Shown here in pieces: positions 53,918 to 62,808 of a stretch of DNA of 64,000 bases (the stretch's first letter is position 1; each line of letters opens with the position of its first letter). Both the position numbers and the translations under genes were made by a program. The stretch comes from Corallococcus carmarthensis (GTDB lineage: Bacteria; Myxococcota; Myxococcia; Myxococcales; Myxococcaceae), in assembly GCF_003611695.1 (NCBI RefSeq), contig NZ_RAWE01000003.1, positions 1-64,000 of the forward strand, read 5' to 3'. Under the pieces are notes generated by a model. That model made no database searches and was not told the origin of the DNA. It saw only the letters and a list, made by a program, of their open reading frames with translations.

Positions 53918-54365
53918 TCACGGGGACAAGGCGCGCCGGGCCTGCTCCAGGTGCTCCTGGCACTCGACGTTCGCGGGTTCCAGGCGGACGCACTGGAGGA
54001 AGGCCGTTTCCGCCTGAGGGTAGTCCCCCTCCCGCATGGCGAGGACGCCCAGATGGAAGTAGGCCCGCGGGTGCTCCGGATTGTAGCGAAGCGCTTGACG
54101 GAGGTGTGCCTTCGCCTTCACCGGATCGCCCCGAGTGAGCGCGATGAGGCCCTTGTTGGCCCCACAGGTCGGCGGAGCGGGGCGTGAACTCCAGCCCCAG
54201 GTCGCAGTACATCTCCGCCTTGTCCAGGTTGCCATCGAGCAATTCCTGGACGCACCGTGGATTGTAATCACTCACGTACTCACATCTGAAGGACTCCGGT
54301 TCGTGAGCGCAGTCCGCGAGGAGCAGCACCGCGACACAGGCCATGACCGCACGCATCGAGTCCAT
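53918..54365 (-). pseudogene. frameshifted TPR lipoprotein
   Basis: Reading begins MDSMRAVMACVAVLLLADC, a lipoprotein signal, and continues to TPRSADLW. It then needs the removal of one base in the four-C run 54160-54163 (GGGG on the coding strand) to go on with NKGLIALTRGDPVKAK. Two TPR units follow (HPRAYFHLGVLAMREGDYP and ECQEHLEQARRALSP). The restored protein would have about 150 residues. In-frame ATGs at 54374 and 54356 are alternative starts. Without the correction the protein would be truncated just after the signal and linker. A TPR lipoprotein usually mediates protein interaction in the periplasm. The frame change may be a sequencing error. Confidence 0.65.
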
Positions 54366-54532
54366 GCGTGCCATTTTTGCACGAAATCTTCTGGCGCGTA
54401 CGCCGTGCTCACGGCGCCAGGACGAGGCGCTGAACCCGCCTTTGACTGGCAAGCCAGGGCCGCCTGGCATGTCAGACGGGGGGAGTACTGTCTTCAATTC
54501 CTGACGCCCCCACGGCTGGAGAAGAAACGCGA

Positions 54533-57500
54533 ATGAGAACCGCATTGTTGTTCCTGACGACGACCCTCATTGGAGTCGGCACGCTCGGATGTGGAGCGGA
54601 GCCTTCCTCCGCCGTGACCTCCCAGCAGCAAGCCATTGCAGCCCCCTCGGGTGTCACCGCGGTCGCGGGCATCCGGGCGATGACCGTCTCCTGGAGCTAC
54701 ACGCCTGACACCACGGGCAGCGCCCTCGCCTCCTTCGAGGTCGTGGCCACGCCCGGAGGCGCCAAGGTCGTCACGGGCCCCACGGCCCGGAGCGCCCTGG
54801 TGACGGGGCTGACGAACGGGACGAACTACAAGTTCACCGTGACGCCCATCCTCGCGGATGGCACCCGCCAGACTTCGAGCGCCTCCGCCTACGTGCGCAC
54901 CTTCGATGTCCCCACCAGTCCCAGCTGGGGCGCGTACAAGTCGGGCGACCAGCAGGTGGAGTTGAACTGGTACGCCCCGGCGACTGGGGGACAGCCCATC
55001 CAGGGCTACACCGTCACCGCCTCCCCCGGAGGACAGACGTATGTCACCACGGGGACGTCCTTGGTCGTCACCGGGCTCACCAATGGCCAGCCGTACAAGT
55101 TCACGGTGCTGGCCACCAACGCGGTGGGCAGCTCACTGCCTTCCGGTTCGACGAGCACCCTGACGCCCGCGGCCCTGCCGAGCGCGCCCCAGAACGTGAC
55201 AGCGACGGCGGGCATCCGTTACGCGACGGTGCGCTGGACGGCCCCCACCAGCAATGGAGGGGGCTCCATCTCCGGGTACCTCATCACCACGAATCCGGGC
55301 GGCCTCACCCAGTTCGCGGGTTCCACCGCGACCTCCGCGACGGTCGGGGGCCTTGCCAACGGCGGCACCTATGCCTTCAGCGTGGCCGCCCAGAACGCGA
55401 CGGGCACGGGGACCGCAGCGACGACCAGCGCTGTCACGACCCCCTCCCTCCCCTCCGCGCCCATCAACCTCACGGGCGTCTTCCACCAGGGAAACATCGA
55501 ACTGGATTGGCGTCCGCCTGCCGCTGACGGAGGCGCTCCCGTCACCTATTACAAGCTGACGTCCACGCCCGCGGGCGCGGAACGCACGGTGGCCGCCAAC
55601 CTCCTGGTCGCCTCCATCTCCGGGCTCGCGCTGGAGACGCCGTATACCTTCACCGTGAGCGCGCTGAGCGGAGTGGGTGAAGGCCCACCGGCCACGATTG
55701 GCCCCATCCTCACGCGCCCGCAGCCCCGGGCACCCACGGATGTCCGCGTCACGTCCACCGCCCAGGGCGCCGTCGTGCTCTGGAACCCGGCGACCGCCCC
55801 CGCGGGAGATCCCGTCACGGAATACCAGGTCACCGCTTCGCCCGGTGGGGGCTCCGTCACCGTCCCCGCGGGCACGCTCGTCGCGACCGTGCCGGGCCTC
55901 GTGTCTGGCAACACCTATCGCATCCAGGTGAAGGCTCTCAACTCCGCGGGACAGGGCCGGCCGTCCGCCCCCGTGATTCACCGTCACGTCACCCCGCTGG
56001 CCTGCGAGGCTCCGTCCTTCGCGCCGGCTTCCGGGCACTATTTCAACGATGTGAGCAGCTTCGTGGGGGCCGGTGACTTCACGGGAGACGGGCTCGCGGA
56101 CGTGGTCGTGGGCAACGTCTACCGCCTCGTCGTGCTCGCCAGCGGGCCCCGCCGTTCCCTGACCCCGCTCGCGCCCTCCGTCTCCGCCGGCTCGACGTTC
56201 AGGGACCTGCCGCCCGCCGTGGCGGACTTCAACGGGGATGGGAAGCTGGACGTCGCGGCCATCTTGAAAGAGGACAGCACGACCGCGGGAGGCTTTGTCG
56301 TCTTCCCGGGGACGGGCACGGGGGCCTTCCAGACGCCCGTTCAAACGCGGCTGGCCGTGAATGTCGGGCTCGACTGCCTCCTGACCGGAGACTTCACCTC
56401 CGATGGGACGCGGGATGTCCTCGCGCACACCACCGACAAGCGAATCCTCCTCTACCGTGGCGTGGGCAATGGGAGCTTCTCCGTGCCCACGACCGTCGCC
56501 TCGTCCGCGGCCTACTGCCCGGCCGTCGCGGACTTCAACGGCGACGGGTTCCTGGACTACGCCCGGCTGGACAACGTCAACAACCGGGTCGTACAGGCCC
56601 ATGGCACCGGGACCGGCTCCTTCAAGGTCCCCCTGTATGCCGCCTGCCCCAATTGCTTCGGGGACATGACGGTCGGTGACTTCGACCGGGATGGCGCTCG
56701 GGACGACCTGGCCATCGTGCAGTCGAGCCAGGTGCGCATCTACAGCTCTCCCGCGGGCTCGCTGGGCCTGCTGACCCAGTACACGCTCCCCGCGCCCGCG
56801 GGCGCCGCGTATTCCCATCCCGTCGTCGCGGACCTGGATGCGGACGGGCTGGACGACCTCTTCTGGACGAACGCTTCGGGTGCAAGGCTGAACCTGATGC
56901 GGGGCAGCACGTCCACCCCGCCCTTCGCGCCCCCCATGACCTATGGCTTCAGCGGCGAGGGGGACGCTCCCGCCGTGGGCGATTTCGACGGGGATGGCCG
57001 GATGGACGTCGCGCTCGGGGGCAGCTCCCCGGACGTCCGGATCTTCTGGGGAGGCCCCCTGACGCCTGAAAGCCTGCGGCTGGAAGGCCAGCCCGCGGGG
57101 CTTGCCAGCGCGGACTTCAACCAGGATGGGGCCACGGATCTGGCCGTGGGCATCCGTGAGAAGAATGCCATTGCCCTGTCGCTGTCTGCCATTGGGGCGC
57201 GCGGCGCCGCGCTGCTGACGCCGGTGTTCGTGCCGCCCACGGGGAGCACCCTCACCGGCGGCGTGCAGGACATCGTCGCGGGGGACCTGGATGAGGATGG
57301 CCAGGAGGACCTGGCGGCGATCACCACGGCGTCGAACACGACGGCGGACACCCAGCTGGTCGTCTTCAAGCGCGCCGCGGGCGGGGACTTCAGCCCGGCC
57401 GAGCGCTACACCGAGGGGTATGGCCCGGCGGAGCTGATCAAGGTGGACCTCAACGAGGACGGCCGGTTCGACCTCGTGACCCTGCGCTCGGTCTCGTACA

Positions 57501-58141
57501 GCCAGGTCCACCTGAGCCTGTGGCTCAACGTGGGCGGCGGGCGCTTCGCCCCCCGGGTGAACTTCATTGTCACCGCCGAGGGCCCGTCCTCGAGGCTCCT
57601 CGCCGCGGACCTGGACCGGGATGGCCACATGGACGTGGCGGTGATGCGCCAGGGAACGCCCAGCATCACGACGGGCCTGGTCCACGTGCTCTGGGGCAGC
57701 GGCGACGGCACGGTCACCGGTCCCACGACGTTCACCGGCGAAGTGAACCTCTGGGGCATGGGCCTCGCGGACCTGGACGGTCAGGGGCGCGTGGGCATCA
57801 CGCTGGAACAGCGCGCGCTGGGGTTCCTCACCTTCGATGCCGCCCGCCAACCCACCCTGACGCCGCTGACCCCGCTGGGGGCCCGGGGGGCCATCCGCGT
57901 CCTCACCGACGACTTCAACAGCGACGGCCGGGTGGACCTCTTCTCGTTCAGCGACCACGAGGCCGCCATCGTGCTCCAGCAGACCACCGGAGCCTACGCG
58001 GCCGGGCCCAGGACGGCCTGGGGAAGGACCGTGCAGGACGCGTTGAGCGCGGACTGGAACGGGGACGGACTGCCGGACCTGGCGCTCGCGGATGTTGACG
58101 CCCAGAGCGCCACCCTCGTGATGAACGTCTGCATGCCCTGA
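54533..58141 (+). CDS. lipoprotein with five FN3 domains and FG-GAP/VCBS repeats
   Basis: 1,202 aa. Signal peptide with lipobox LGCGAEP. Residues about 35-490 hold five fibronectin type III domains (examples SWSYTPDTTGSALASFEV, VRWTAPTSNGGGSISGYL), each ending with a VTGLTNGTNYKFTV-like strand. Then about 700 residues of repeats of the FG-GAP/VCBS type: DFTGDGLADVVVG, DFNGDGKLDVAAI, DLDADGLDDLFW, DFDGDGRMDVALGG. The Asp/Gly/Asp-rich loops bind calcium in related integrin-type propellers. Surface adhesion or matrix binding is likely. GGAG lies upstream of the ATG. The gene ends before a long hairpin. Confidence 0.9.
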   Translation: MRTALLFLTTTLIGVGTLGCGAEPSSAVTSQQQAIAAPSGVTAVAGIRAMTVSWSYTPDTTGSALASFEVVATPGGAKVVTGPTARSALVTGLTNGTNYKFTVTPILADGTRQTSSASAYVRTFDVPTSPSWGAYKSGDQQVELNWYAPATGGQPIQGYTVTASPGGQTYVTTGTSLVVTGLTNGQPYKFTVLATNAVGSSLPSGSTSTLTPAALPSAPQNVTATAGIRYATVRWTAPTSNGGGSISGYLITTNPGGLTQFAGSTATSATVGGLANGGTYAFSVAAQNATGTGTAATTSAVTTPSLPSAPINLTGVFHQGNIELDWRPPAADGGAPVTYYKLTSTPAGAERTVAANLLVASISGLALETPYTFTVSALSGVGEGPPATIGPILTRPQPRAPTDVRVTSTAQGAVVLWNPATAPAGDPVTEYQVTASPGGGSVTVPAGTLVATVPGLVSGNTYRIQVKALNSAGQGRPSAPVIHRHVTPLACEAPSFAPASGHYFNDVSSFVGAGDFTGDGLADVVVGNVYRLVVLASGPRRSLTPLAPSVSAGSTFRDLPPAVADFNGDGKLDVAAILKEDSTTAGGFVVFPGTGTGAFQTPVQTRLAVNVGLDCLLTGDFTSDGTRDVLAHTTDKRILLYRGVGNGSFSVPTTVASSAAYCPAVADFNGDGFLDYARLDNVNNRVVQAHGTGTGSFKVPLYAACPNCFGDMTVGDFDRDGARDDLAIVQSSQVRIYSSPAGSLGLLTQYTLPAPAGAAYSHPVVADLDADGLDDLFWTNASGARLNLMRGSTSTPPFAPPMTYGFSGEGDAPAVGDFDGDGRMDVALGGSSPDVRIFWGGPLTPESLRLEGQPAGLASADFNQDGATDLAVGIREKNAIALSLSAIGARGAALLTPVFVPPTGSTLTGGVQDIVAGDLDEDGQEDLAAITTASNTTADTQLVVFKRAAGGDFSPAERYTEGYGPAELIKVDLNEDGRFDLVTLRSVSYSQVHLSLWLNVGGGRFAPRVNFIVTAEGPSSRLLAADLDRDGHMDVAVMRQGTPSITTGLVHVLWGSGDGTVTGPTTFTGEVNLWGMGLADLDGQGRVGITLEQRALGFLTFDAARQPTLTPLTPLGARGAIRVLTDDFNSDGRVDLFSFSDHEAAIVLQQTTGAYAAGPRTAWGRTVQDALSADWNGDGLPDLALADVDAQSATLVMNVCMP

Positions 58142-58165
58142 CCGGACGCTGGACCGCGAGGCGGC

Positions 58166-58210
58166 GTTCCGCCGCCGGGGCCCCGGGTCATGGGGACCCG
58201 GCGGCGGAAC
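58166..58210 (+). terminator. strong hairpin after the FN3/FG-GAP gene
   Basis: Perfect 14-bp stem GTTCCGCCGCCGGG / CCCGGCGGCGGAAC with a 17-base loop, 25 bp after the stop. No T-tract, but its strength and position favour a terminator. Confidence 0.8.
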
Positions 58211-58302
58211 CTCCACGGCAATGACTGAGCGATTCCTTCAAACCGACTTAGGCAGGTAAAAAAGAAAATCCGAAAAAACCAGCATCTCGCAAGAAAGGGG
58301 GT

Positions 58303-58321
58303 GATTGGCACGAAGCCAATC
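58303..58321 (+). promoter_or_regulatory. hairpin in the leader of the metalloprotease gene
   Basis: Perfect 7-bp stem GATTGGC / GCCAATC with a 5-base loop (ACGAA), 22 bp before the ATG. Outer AAGG / CCTT can extend it. It could influence ribosome access. No riboswitch class recognised. Confidence 0.4.
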
Positions 58322-58343
58322 CCTTGAGAACCAAAGGTATTTC

Positions 58344-59591
58344 ATGTCCAAGCTGAACAAGACGCTGCTGACTGCATCCGCCGTGCTCCTGGGGTTGACC
58401 GGGTGCGGGGACGCGCAGCTTCCTGATCCGGAGCTGGCCACGACCTCGCAGGGCGTAGCGCCCGCGGCAGCCATCCCGCTGCCCATCCCCGCCTGCGCGG
58501 GCGCACTGGACACGGATGGCGATGGCGTCTGTGACCTGGTGGAGACGCTGCTGGGCACCAACCCCAACAACCCGGACACGGACGGGGACCGGCTCAACGA
58601 CTACGCGGAGTCGTTCGGCTTCGGCGGCGGCCTGGACCTGACGGCCCTTGGCACGAACGCGCGCAGGAAGGACCTCTTCATCGAGGCGGACTACTACCCG
58701 GGGCTGCGGCCGACCCAGGCGACGCTGAACCGGGTCATCACGGCCTTCGCCAATGCGCCGGTGTCGAACCCGGATGGCTCCACGGGCATCACGCTGCACC
58801 TGGTGGTGGACCAGCAGATCGCCGCGGCGGACGCGGACGCGGACCTGAACCCCGTCTGGACGGACTTCGACAAGATCAAGGCGAAGTACTTCGCCGCCAA
58901 CCGCGCGCCCTACTTCCACTACATGCTGTTCGCGAACCGGTACGGCGGCGGAAACTCCAGCGGCATCTCGCGCGGCATCCCCGCGCATGACTTCGTGGTG
59001 ACGCTGGGCTTCGCCGGCGGCGTCACGGAGCTGCAGCTGGCCGGCACCCTGATGCACGAGCTGGGGCACAACATCGGCCTGCGCCACGGCGGCACCGACG
59101 ACGCCAACTTCAAGCCCAACTACCTGAGCATCATGAACTACGAGTACCAGTTCTATGGCTTCGGCATTGGCGGCCTGAACAACGTGCTCGACTACTCTCG
59201 CGTGCAGGTGGCCGCCTTCAACGAGCTGAGCGTCAACGAAGGCGCCGCGTTCACGCCCGCCGGCACGACCACCGAGGCGGACCTCGCGAGGATCAGCGGG
59301 CTTCGCTTCAACGACGCCCAGGTCACGGGCAACGCAAGCACCAACCTGGACTTCAACAACAATGGCGCTGTCGATGGCGCGACCTATGGCCGGGACTTCA
59401 ACCGCAACGGCGTCGCCGACGTGTTCCCCGCGACGCAGAATGACTGGCTGGCGCTCGCGTATGACGGCGGCGGGCAGATTGGCTTCGCCACGGCGGGCCT
59501 CACCCAGGACCTGGGCCGGCAGGAGCTGTTCCTCGTCGCCCCGGAGAAGATGGAGCCCTGCCTCACCGTGCCCGAGCGTGACGCCCGGTAA
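58344..59591 (+). CDS. zinc metalloprotease lipoprotein with calcium-type loops
   Basis: 415 aa. Signal peptide with lipobox LTGCGDA. Near residues 55-90 two DTDGDG-type loops (DTDGDGVCDLVE and DTDGDRLNDYAE) resemble thrombospondin-3/EF-hand calcium sites. The catalytic motif is HELGHNIGLRHGG, an HExxHxxGxxH zinc site, followed by SIMNYEYQF, a candidate Met-turn. A further DFNNNGAVDG and DFNRNGVAD lie near the C-terminus. It resembles myxobacterial zinc-dependent proteases (M43/pappalysin-like metzincins). ATG at 58344 is preferred for the signal peptide. It probably digests prey or matrix protein outside the cell. Confidence 0.88.
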   Translation: MSKLNKTLLTASAVLLGLTGCGDAQLPDPELATTSQGVAPAAAIPLPIPACAGALDTDGDGVCDLVETLLGTNPNNPDTDGDRLNDYAESFGFGGGLDLTALGTNARRKDLFIEADYYPGLRPTQATLNRVITAFANAPVSNPDGSTGITLHLVVDQQIAAADADADLNPVWTDFDKIKAKYFAANRAPYFHYMLFANRYGGGNSSGISRGIPAHDFVVTLGFAGGVTELQLAGTLMHELGHNIGLRHGGTDDANFKPNYLSIMNYEYQFYGFGIGGLNNVLDYSRVQVAAFNELSVNEGAAFTPAGTTTEADLARISGLRFNDAQVTGNASTNLDFNNNGAVDGATYGRDFNRNGVADVFPATQNDWLALAYDGGGQIGFATAGLTQDLGRQELFLVAPEKMEPCLTVPERDAR

Positions 59592-59621
59592 TCACCGACG
59601 TCCCCGCTGAACCGTCGCATT

Positions 59622-59656
59622 CCGCCACCGGGCCCACCTTCAGGGGGGCCCGGCGG
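59622..59656 (+). terminator. hairpin after the metalloprotease gene
   Basis: 8-bp stem CCGGGCCC / GGGCCCGG extended by three more pairs across a 3-base bulge, 31 bp after the stop codon. No T-tract. Confidence 0.6.
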
Positions 59657-59765
59657 TCGGGGCTCCAGGCCTGGACGCCCCTGGCGACGCCGACATGGGT
59701 ATCGTGTCGCGGCGCGGAGGGCCATTCACTTCCTGTTCCTGCCTCCGCGGGGAGACCTGATCCGG

Positions 59766-60248
59766 ATGAGCACCCGTGGTGATACCGCCCCCCTTCCCCA
59801 CGCCTTCGAGGTCCACGGAGAGGACGGCTTCTTCGTCTCTGACGACGCCGCCCGGATCGACCTGGACGTGGTCCACGGCTATCTGACGCGCTCCTACTGG
59901 AGCACGGGAATCTCTCGGACGACGGTGGAGCGGGCCTTGAGCAACTCGGTGCTCTTCGGACTGTATGGCGCAGGGGGAGCCCAGGTGGGCTTCGCGCGTG
60001 TCGTCACGGATCGCGCGACGTTCGCCTACCTCTGCGACGTGTTCATCCTGGAGTCACACCAGGGCCAGGGCCTGGGCAGGTGGCTGATGCAGGCAGTCAT
60101 GGCGCATCCCGACCTCCAGGACCTGCGGCGCTTCATCCTGGCGACGCGCGATGCACACAGTCTGTATGCGCGGTGTGGCTTCACTCCGCTCAAGAGCCCC
60201 GAGCGCTTCATGGAACGCCATGACCCGGACGTCTATCGCCGGAAGTAG
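59766..60248 (+). CDS. GNAT-family N-acetyltransferase
   Basis: 160 aa, cytoplasmic. The acetyl-CoA binding signature is ESHQGQGLGRWLMQAV (motif A, QGQGLGRW). Preceding strands are VGFARVVTDRATFAYLCDVF, and following is SLYARCGFTPL, as in small-molecule acetyltransferases of the GNAT fold. Substrate unknown. Stands alone with a terminator on its 3' side. Confidence 0.9.
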   Translation: MSTRGDTAPLPHAFEVHGEDGFFVSDDAARIDLDVVHGYLTRSYWSTGISRTTVERALSNSVLFGLYGAGGAQVGFARVVTDRATFAYLCDVFILESHQGQGLGRWLMQAVMAHPDLQDLRRFILATRDAHSLYARCGFTPLKSPERFMERHDPDVYRRK

Positions 60249-60264
60249 CGGCGCGCGGGATAAG

Positions 60265-60297
60265 GATGCGGCTCAATCCGGAATCCGCATCATTTTT
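60265..60297 (+). terminator. rho-independent terminator after the GNAT gene
   Basis: 7-bp stem GATGCGG / CCGCATC with a 13-base loop (itself containing TCCGGA), then A and TTTTT (60293-60297). Confidence 0.8.
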
Positions 60298-60325
60298 CCG
60301 CTCCTCGGCTCACTCCCTACAAACC

Positions 60326-62272
60326 ATGCCCCTCCACCGATCTCTCCCCGCCATCGCCGGGTTGCTGCTGCTCGTCCTCATGGCGTGTAGCGCGCAACCC
60401 GTCGGCTCCGTCCAACTCGCCGGCTCCGTCCAGCAAGCCCTCTCCTCGAGTGACGTCACCCGCGTCAAGGTGACCGTCTCCTCCTCCGACATGGCTTCCC
60501 GCGTCGTCGAGCTGGTCAAGTCCAGCGGTTCCTGGGGTGGCCTCATCGGCAACATCCCCGCGGGAGCGGACCGCTCCTTCCTCGCGGAGGCCTTCGACAC
60601 CTCCGGCACCCTGCGCTTCCAGGGCCAGGCTTCCGGTGTCTCCATCACCGCCAACCAGACCACCGCCGTGTTCCTCAGCCTCCAGGAGATTGCGGTCCCT
60701 GTTCCCTATGACAACGAAGCGCCCGTCATTGACTCCCTGACCGTCTCCGCCAACGCGCTGCTGCCAGGCGGGGCCCTCGCCCTGTCCGCCATGGTTCATG
60801 ATCCCAACCCCGGAGACACCCTCACCCTGGCCTGGACCGCCACCGGCGGCACCTTTTCCACCGCCACCGCCGCGACCTCTTCGTGGACGGCGCCTGCCTC
60901 TATCGGCGTACAGACCCTCACCTTCACCGTGACGGACTCCCAGGGCTCCGCCGTCTCCGTCTCCCTCGCCGTCAACGTCGTCCCGGAGTTCTCCACCGGC
61001 GACGCCGCCCTCGGCATCTCCTTCAACCGCTGGCCTGTCGTCACCAGGGTCTCCGCGTCCCTCAACCGCCTCGACGTGGGACAGTCCACCGCCGTCTCCG
61101 CGCTTGCCTCCGATGCGGATGCGGATGCCCTTTCCTACCAGTGGACCTCTTCCTGCCCCGGTACCTGGACGAACGCGACGTCCGGCACCGCGTCCTTTGT
61201 TCCCGCCTCCAGACCGGCTGACGCGTGCAACAACTGCCGTCTCACCGTCACGGTTCAAGACGGCCGGGGTGGGCAGACCACGGGAGCGATCAACCTCTGT
61301 GTCACCGACTCGTCTCCCGTGCGCTTTGCTCCGGCTTTCACCAGCGTCTACCAGTCCGCCACCTCCACCTCACCAGGCCAGACGGTGACCTTTGACGTCA
61401 CCGCCCTGGACTCGCAGGCCAGTCCCCTGACGTTCGCCTGGACGGCCAACACGGGCTCACTGGCCACGGCGCAGAACACCGCCAATACCAGCCAGGTCGT
61501 GTGGACGGCGCCCGCCTTCACGGGCGTGGGTGTCATCCCCACGATTACCGCTGTCGTCACCAATGCCCACGGCCTCTCGGCCTCGAAGTCCTTCTCTGTC
61601 TCCGGGCTGCCGACGGATCCCTCCTACCCTCCCGGCACCGTCACGAGCGGAGGTTTGACCTGGGTGAAGCCGGGGGCGGCCACCGTGACCTGGACGGAAG
61701 GAAACATGTACTGCACGAATACGGCGATCGCGGGGCTGACCGGATGGCGCATGCCCGTCGAGGAAGAACTGACCAATTTGTGGGTCGACAAAGGGACGGC
61801 TTTTCTCGCGGCGCAAGGCTGGCCGCTCGAATGGATCTGGAGCATGTCACCCTATTTTTCTGGCCACGTGGTGACGCGCATGGCGAACGGCGCTAGCAGC
61901 TATGCCAATGAGGCCGACAAGCAATTCCTGACGTGTGTTCGTGGGACGGGTGAATACCCGGCCACCGTCTCCCATGCGGGACTGACCTGGCTGAGGCCCG
62001 AAACGACGCCGCGGCTGTACACGGACGCGCAGACGTACTGCGCCAGCAGGACGACAGCCGGCCACACGGGGTGGCGGCTGCCGGTTTCATCGGAACTGGA
62101 CGCCTTGCACGTCGCGAAGGGCAGCCGTTTCCTCGCGAACGCGGGGTGGACGCTCGAGTGGATCTGGACCTCGACCCCCTATCGCACCGGGCACGTCGTC
62201 GTGCGCGCCGCCGCCACCGAAAGCTGGGCCGATGGCACCGCCTCGTACTTCGTGACCTGCGTCTACCCCTGA
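60326..62272 (+). CDS. Ig-like/DUF1566 lipoprotein
   Basis: 648 aa. Signal peptide with lipobox LMACSAQP. Residues about 30-130 are a beta domain with VTRVKVTVSSSDM. Then two or three Ig-like (PKD-type) domains of about 95 residues follow: APVIDSLTVSANALLPGG, then VTFDVTALDSQASPLTFAW. The last 190 residues form two DUF1566 (Lcl C-terminal) units with their tell-tale GWRMPVEEEL and GWRLPVSSEL strands and paired cysteines. DUF1566 is found on surface and fibre-associated proteins. The start is taken at ATG 60326 because it begins the signal peptide. It converges on the DoxX-like gene with 23 bp between stops. Confidence 0.85.
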   Translation: MPLHRSLPAIAGLLLLVLMACSAQPVGSVQLAGSVQQALSSSDVTRVKVTVSSSDMASRVVELVKSSGSWGGLIGNIPAGADRSFLAEAFDTSGTLRFQGQASGVSITANQTTAVFLSLQEIAVPVPYDNEAPVIDSLTVSANALLPGGALALSAMVHDPNPGDTLTLAWTATGGTFSTATAATSSWTAPASIGVQTLTFTVTDSQGSAVSVSLAVNVVPEFSTGDAALGISFNRWPVVTRVSASLNRLDVGQSTAVSALASDADADALSYQWTSSCPGTWTNATSGTASFVPASRPADACNNCRLTVTVQDGRGGQTTGAINLCVTDSSPVRFAPAFTSVYQSATSTSPGQTVTFDVTALDSQASPLTFAWTANTGSLATAQNTANTSQVVWTAPAFTGVGVIPTITAVVTNAHGLSASKSFSVSGLPTDPSYPPGTVTSGGLTWVKPGAATVTWTEGNMYCTNTAIAGLTGWRMPVEEELTNLWVDKGTAFLAAQGWPLEWIWSMSPYFSGHVVTRMANGASSYANEADKQFLTCVRGTGEYPATVSHAGLTWLRPETTPRLYTDAQTYCASRTTAGHTGWRLPVSSELDALHVAKGSRFLANAGWTLEWIWTSTPYRTGHVVVRAAATESWADGTASYFVTCVYP

Positions 62273-62295
62273 CGCCTGACTGCCTCCGGATCCGG

Positions 62296-62721
62296 CTACG
62301 GGAGGGACCGTTGCCGCAGCGCTTTGTTGGCCCCGGTGGACCACAGCGCCCAGCCCATCAGCACGGGCTGGAAGAACAGCCGCACCAACCGCTTGGTGTC
62401 CGTATCGAGGCCGAACGCGGAGAGGTGCCTGGCGTACTGATGCAGGTTGCCGGGAAAAACCAGCGCGAAGAACGCCGCCAGTCCCAGCCCGACGGGGACC
62501 CGGTGCCGCTTGTTGAAGAGCAGCGTCAACCCGAGTCCTATCTCCACTACGCCGGAGAGCAGGACCACGGTGTCCTTGTTCATCGGGACCCAGTCCGGCA
62601 CCTGCGCCTGGAAGGGCACTCGCGCGAAGGAGAGATGCCCCGTGCCGGCCCCGACCATGAACGAGCCCAGAAGCACGCGACCCACGTTCTGCAAGGTTGT
62701 CGTCCTGGTTTCTTGCAGCAC
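62296..62721 (-). CDS. DoxX-family membrane protein
   Basis: 141 aa with four hydrophobic segments (VGRVLLGSFMVGAGTGHL, VVLLSGVVEIGLGLTLLF, VGLGLAAFFALVFPGNLH, LFFQPVLMGWALW). This order and the FPGNLHQY turn fit DoxX/YphA-type membrane proteins, often linked to oxidoreductase or stress functions. GTG at 62721 has GGAGGAG four to five bases before it, a strong site. Function here unknown. Confidence 0.8.
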   Translation of the reverse strand: MLQETRTTTLQNVGRVLLGSFMVGAGTGHLSFARVPFQAQVPDWVPMNKDTVVLLSGVVEIGLGLTLLFNKRHRVPVGLGLAAFFALVFPGNLHQYARHLSAFGLDTDTKRLVRLFFQPVLMGWALWSTGANKALRQRSLP

Positions 62722-62808
62722 GTGTCTCCTCCGCTCCAGTCCCTGCTCGGAAGATGAAGAGGGGGGATGGAGGGTGCAAGGCGGGGTTGAGCCTGCCTGG
62801 CCGCTACC

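Noticed and set aside
55133-58216. Long minus-strand open frame antisense to the FN3/FG-GAP gene
   Set aside because: Arg/Gly/Val-rich shadow of the repeat gene, with no recognisable domains.
58262-58344. Possible cyclic-di-GMP (GEMM) or other riboswitch before the metalloprotease
   Set aside because: Only one small stem-loop is present and none of the conserved riboswitch core sequences are.
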